A stretch of 64,000 nucleotides of DNA from Cedecea neteri. GTDB taxonomy: Bacteria; Pseudomonadota; Gammaproteobacteria; Enterobacterales; Enterobacteriaceae. The stretch covers positions 4,464,001 to 4,528,000 of the forward strand of contig NZ_CP009459.1 in assembly GCF_000758325.1 (NCBI RefSeq). The letters are read 5' to 3'. Shown one piece after another: positions 61,125 through 64,000 of the stretch. A program made the position numbers and the translations under genes. The notes beneath the pieces were generated by a model, which made no database searches, had not been told where the DNA came from, and saw nothing but the letters and a program-made list of their open reading frames with translations. How positions within the stretch are numbered: position 1 is the first letter of the stretch; each line of letters opens with the position of its first letter.

Positions 61125-62375
61125 ATGGCACTGACCAAACGCAATAAACACCACTATCTGATCCTGAGCGGGCTGCTGTTTACCTTTTTCTGGACCTGGT
61201 CATCGGCGTTTTCACTGATCGCCCTTTGGCTAAACCAGAAAATCGGCCTGAAAGGCGCGGAAACCGGGCTGATCTTCTCAATCATCGCCTTTACCGCCCT
61301 GTGTGCCCAGCCGCTGTACGGCTTTGTTCAGGACAAACTGGGGCTTCGTAAATCACTGCTGTGGGTGATAGGCGTCCTGCTTCTGATAAGCGGCCCCTGG
61401 TTTATCTTCGTCTGCACGCCCCTGCTGCAGATAAATATTGTCGCAGGTGCCATCAGCGTCGGGCTTTATGTCGGGGCAACCTTCTTCGCCGGGATTGGCG
61501 CACTGGAGTCCTACACCGAACGCGTCAGTCGCATCGTCGGCTTTGAATACGGAAAGTCACGCATGTGGGGCTCTTTAGGCTGGGCTGGCGCTACATTTTT
61601 TGCCGGGCTGCTCTTTAATCTCGATCCACAGCTGAATTTTTGGATGGGTAGCGCCTCAGCCTGCCTGTTTCTGCTGTTGCTGTGGCGCATGCGCGATATG
61701 CAACCCAACGCCCTCAGCGAACTGGAATACGGCAAAGCCAGCACGCTTACGCTGGCCGATGCCTTCGGGCTGCTGAAGCTCTCTCGCTTCTGGGCGCTGG
61801 TCCTTTTCGTTTGCGGCGTGAGCGTCTACAACGTTTACGATCAGCAGTTCCCGGTGTACTTCGCCTCGCTGTTTAACGACGTACAGCGCGGCAACGAAAT
61901 GTTTGGTTTTCTCAACTCCTTCCAGGTCTTTCTGGAAGCGGGCGGAATGTTTCTCGCCCCAATGCTGGTCAACCGCATTGGGGCCAAACGCGGGTTGCTG
62001 CTCAGCGGCCTGATCATGGCGATGCGTATTTTTGGCTCCGGGATGGCAAGCGATCCGCTGACCATCTCCTGCATGAAGCTGTTGCACGCCGTTGAGCTTC
62101 CTATCCTGCTTATTTCAATGTTTAAGTACATCACCACGCAGTTCGATCAGCGACTCTCCGCCACGCTGTATCTGGTGGGCTTCCAGTTTATAACGTCGAT
62201 TTGCGCTACCGTACTTTCTCCACTGGTTGGGCGCGGCTACGACCAGTTAGGTTTCGCGGACACCTACATGATTCTGGCCGGACTGGTTCTGGCACTCACG
62301 CTGACATCCGCTTTTCTGCTCAAAGACTCGGGCCCCAATAACGAACATCCTTCTTTAAATCTGACCACCAGGTAA
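61125..62375 (+). CDS. cscB: CscB, sucrose:H(+) symporter
   Basis: 416 residues of the LacY/RafB/CscB family of oligosaccharide:proton symporters, 12 helices. It opens KHHYLILSGLLFTFFWTWSSAFSLIALWL and carries the family loop GFVQDKLGLRKSLLW after TM2. The acidic residue in GALESYTERV corresponds to Glu126 of LacY, and the C-terminal half has FKYITTQFDQRLSATLYLVGFQF. The assignment to sucrose rests on the adjoining cscA. It starts 34 bases after the second operator. Confidence 0.92.
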   Translation: MALTKRNKHHYLILSGLLFTFFWTWSSAFSLIALWLNQKIGLKGAETGLIFSIIAFTALCAQPLYGFVQDKLGLRKSLLWVIGVLLLISGPWFIFVCTPLLQINIVAGAISVGLYVGATFFAGIGALESYTERVSRIVGFEYGKSRMWGSLGWAGATFFAGLLFNLDPQLNFWMGSASACLFLLLLWRMRDMQPNALSELEYGKASTLTLADAFGLLKLSRFWALVLFVCGVSVYNVYDQQFPVYFASLFNDVQRGNEMFGFLNSFQVFLEAGGMFLAPMLVNRIGAKRGLLLSGLIMAMRIFGSGMASDPLTISCMKLLHAVELPILLISMFKYITTQFDQRLSATLYLVGFQFITSICATVLSPLVGRGYDQLGFADTYMILAGLVLALTLTSAFLLKDSGPNNEHPSLNLTTR

Positions 62376-62379
62376 TGCT

Positions 62380-63822
62380 ATGAATACCCCACTGAACAAG
62401 GCGCAATCCGCCTTAGAAACCCTGCAAACAACGCGCGGCAACGCCTTTTATCCGCTCTATCATTTGGCCCCGCCCGCGGGCTGGATGAACGATCCTAACG
62501 GCCTGATTTACCATAACGGGCTTTACCACGCCTTCTATCAGCACCATCCGTTCGATGAAAACTGGGGGCCAATGCATTGGGGCCATGCCACCAGCCGGGA
62601 TATGGTTCGCTGGGAGCATCAGCCCATTGCGCTGGCACCTGGAGACGAATGGGATCGCGATGGCTGTTTCTCCGGCAGTGCGGTGGACGATAACGGTGTG
62701 CTCTCGCTGATTTACACGGGACATCTCTGGCTGGCTGGAGCCGGAAACGATAGCGCGATACGTCAGGTGCAATGTCTCGCCACCAGCGAAGACGGTGTTC
62801 ACTTTAAGAAACAAGGCGTCATTCTTACCCCACCGCCTGGCATCAGGCATTTCCGCGATCCGAAGGTATGGCAACAGGATGGGACCTGGTGGATGGTCAT
62901 TGGTGCCCGAGACGAGCAAGACCGAGGCAAAGTATTGCTTTATCGAGGCACTTCACTTCATGACTGGCAGTTAGATCGTATTCTCGCAGAAGCCAGCGCG
63001 GATATGGGTTATATGTGGGAATGCCCGGACTTCTTCCCGCTCGGAAAAAGCCAGATCCTGATGTTTTCTCCGCAGGGCATCAAGGCGAAAGGCTGGGCAT
63101 ACCAGAACTTGTTCCAGAGCGGCTATTTACGAGGGCGATGGCAACCAGGGAAAGATTTCATCGTTTATCAGCCGTTTGAAGAGATGGATCACGGCCACGA
63201 TTTTTACGCCCCGCAGTCCTTTATCGCCGAAGATGGCCGCCGCATCGTGCTGGGCTGGATGGACATGTGGGAATCTCCCATGCTTTCTAAACGCGAAGGC
63301 TGGGCGGGTTGCCTTACCGTGCCGCGCGAGCTGTGCATGATGCCAAACGGCAAACTTTACCAAAATCCGGTTCACGAACTGGCCACGCTCCGCGCCGGGG
63401 AGCAATTAGTGTTGCCCTGCGTGCTGGATACGCAAAAGCAGATGTTGCACCCGAATGCGGAAGCCGTAGAGTTAGAGATAGCCTGGGAAGCCTGGCAAAG
63501 CACGGCTGAACGCTACGGCATTCGCCTGGGACAGGGTTGTGAGCTGTTTGTCGATGCATTGACGCAGCGTCTGGTGCTGTCACGCGGCTATCAGGATACG
63601 CAGTTGGATGGCAATCGCAGCGTGCCGTTATTGGAAAACGGCGACCTGCATCTGCGGATTTTTATCGATCGCTCTTCCATCGAAGTCTTTGTTAACCATG
63701 GCGAATATTGTCTTAGCAGCCGCCTCTACCCGCAGCCAGGGGAACGTCAACTGGAACTGTTTGCCAGCCACGGGAAAGCCTTATGCCGGGGCGGCACGCT
63801 GTGGCAATTGAACGCACTATAG
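62380..63822 (+). CDS. cscA: CscA, sucrose-6-phosphate/sucrose hydrolase (GH32 invertase)
   Basis: 480 residues. GH32 five-bladed propeller with the nucleophile in GWMNDPNG (D38), the RDP motif in HFRDPKVW and the acid/base Glu in WECPDFF. The C-terminal beta-sandwich has the motif LRIFIDRSSIEVFVNHGE. It splits sucrose into glucose and fructose in the cytoplasm. It follows cscB by 4 bases (one operon) and its stop overlaps the end of cscR by 6 bases. No cscK fructokinase gene lies between cscB and cscA. Confidence 0.94.
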   Translation: MNTPLNKAQSALETLQTTRGNAFYPLYHLAPPAGWMNDPNGLIYHNGLYHAFYQHHPFDENWGPMHWGHATSRDMVRWEHQPIALAPGDEWDRDGCFSGSAVDDNGVLSLIYTGHLWLAGAGNDSAIRQVQCLATSEDGVHFKKQGVILTPPPGIRHFRDPKVWQQDGTWWMVIGARDEQDRGKVLLYRGTSLHDWQLDRILAEASADMGYMWECPDFFPLGKSQILMFSPQGIKAKGWAYQNLFQSGYLRGRWQPGKDFIVYQPFEEMDHGHDFYAPQSFIAEDGRRIVLGWMDMWESPMLSKREGWAGCLTVPRELCMMPNGKLYQNPVHELATLRAGEQLVLPCVLDTQKQMLHPNAEAVELEIAWEAWQSTAERYGIRLGQGCELFVDALTQRLVLSRGYQDTQLDGNRSVPLLENGDLHLRIFIDRSSIEVFVNHGEYCLSSRLYPQPGERQLELFASHGKALCRGGTLWQLNAL

Positions 63823-64000
63823 CGAAACGCGCCTGACCAGAGGGCAAGGCAGCCGCTGGATGCCGCTGCTGGTCAACCCGTCAATTAAATGCAGTGCCGC
63901 CTGGCGACCAATGGCTTCATGCGGCAACTGAACCGTCGTCAGCGGCGGAAGGAACAAATCACCGATCCCTACCTGGTTATCAAATCCAAGCACAGCCACC
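63817..64000 (-). CDS. cscR: CscR, LacI-family sucrose repressor (3' part only)
   Basis: The last 60 or so residues of a LacI/GalR-family regulator: VAVLGFDNQVGIGDLFLPPLTTVQLPHEAIGRQAALHLIDGL, the usual periplasmic-binding-like C-terminus. The N-terminal helix-turn-helix lies beyond the window. It is convergent with cscA and probably binds the two palindromes upstream of cscB. Confidence 0.88.
   Translation of the reverse strand, partial: VAVLGFDNQVGIGDLFLPPLTTVQLPHEAIGRQAALHLIDGLTSSGIQRLPCPLVRRVSL

Overview
The window is chromosomal DNA of a member of the Enterobacteriaceae. From cnoX (ybbN) through qmcA, cueR, copA, ybaP, ushA, fsr, ybaL, gsk, hemH, adk, htpG, recR, dnaX, apt, mscK, acrRAB, tomB, hha and maa, the gene order follows the E. 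coli/Salmonella 10-11 minute region. The proteins are close to their E. coli counterparts, but several neighbours are not those of E. coli. Enterobacter, Cedecea, Kluyvera and similar genera fit; the genus cannot be fixed by reading alone. E. coli comparisons here are from memory.

Layout. (1) 1-12.7 kb lies between mnmH (selU/ybbB) and ybbP, where E. coli K-12 carries the rhsD locus. Here it is a variable zone: an MFS exporter; an AT-rich patch with a 50-residue phage-type protein, a FimB-sized tyrosine recombinase, a GNAT acetyltransferase, a possible SUFU-fold protein and a 177-residue unknown; a metNIQ-like ABC operon; a DHA2 exporter divergent from an FtrA-like regulator; and a porin. (2) 12.7-30.5 kb is core: ybbP-ybbA/tesA, a frameshifted ybbO, cnoX, a cfa paralog in the slot E. 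coli uses for fetAB, qmcA-ybbK, cueR/copA, ybaP, the sRNA ChiX, ybaK, ushA, fsr and ybaL. (3) 30.6-43.5 kb holds gsk, hemH, adk, htpG, recR, ebfC, dnaX, apt, ybaN, priC and ybaM. A pirin/LysR pair separates recR from ebfC-dnaX. (4) 43.5-55.2 kb holds mscK, acrR, acrA, a frameshifted acrB, tomB-hha, maa, ylaC and the Zur-type ribosomal protein pair rpmE2-rpmJ2. (5) 55.3-64 kb is accessory metabolism: a chemoreceptor, an oxygenase plus a second metQNI-like operon behind a tandem-cysteine leader ORF, and the sucrose genes cscB-cscA with the end of cscR.

Functional themes are copper export (CueR-CopA, with the CopA(Z) frameshift signal conserved), multidrug efflux (AcrRAB, two MFS exporters, Fsr), DNA maintenance (DnaX with its tau/gamma frameshift signal, RecR, PriC), uptake of sulfur compounds or methionine (two ABC operons), and sucrose use.

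Two genes, acrB and ybbO, are broken by what look like single-base losses in short homopolymers. Either these are real lesions or they are assembly errors; this is the first thing to check. The most interesting regulatory candidates are the Cys-Cys leader ORF at 57.5 kb and the 16-bp inverted repeat that buries the start of the recombinase at 2.4 kb.
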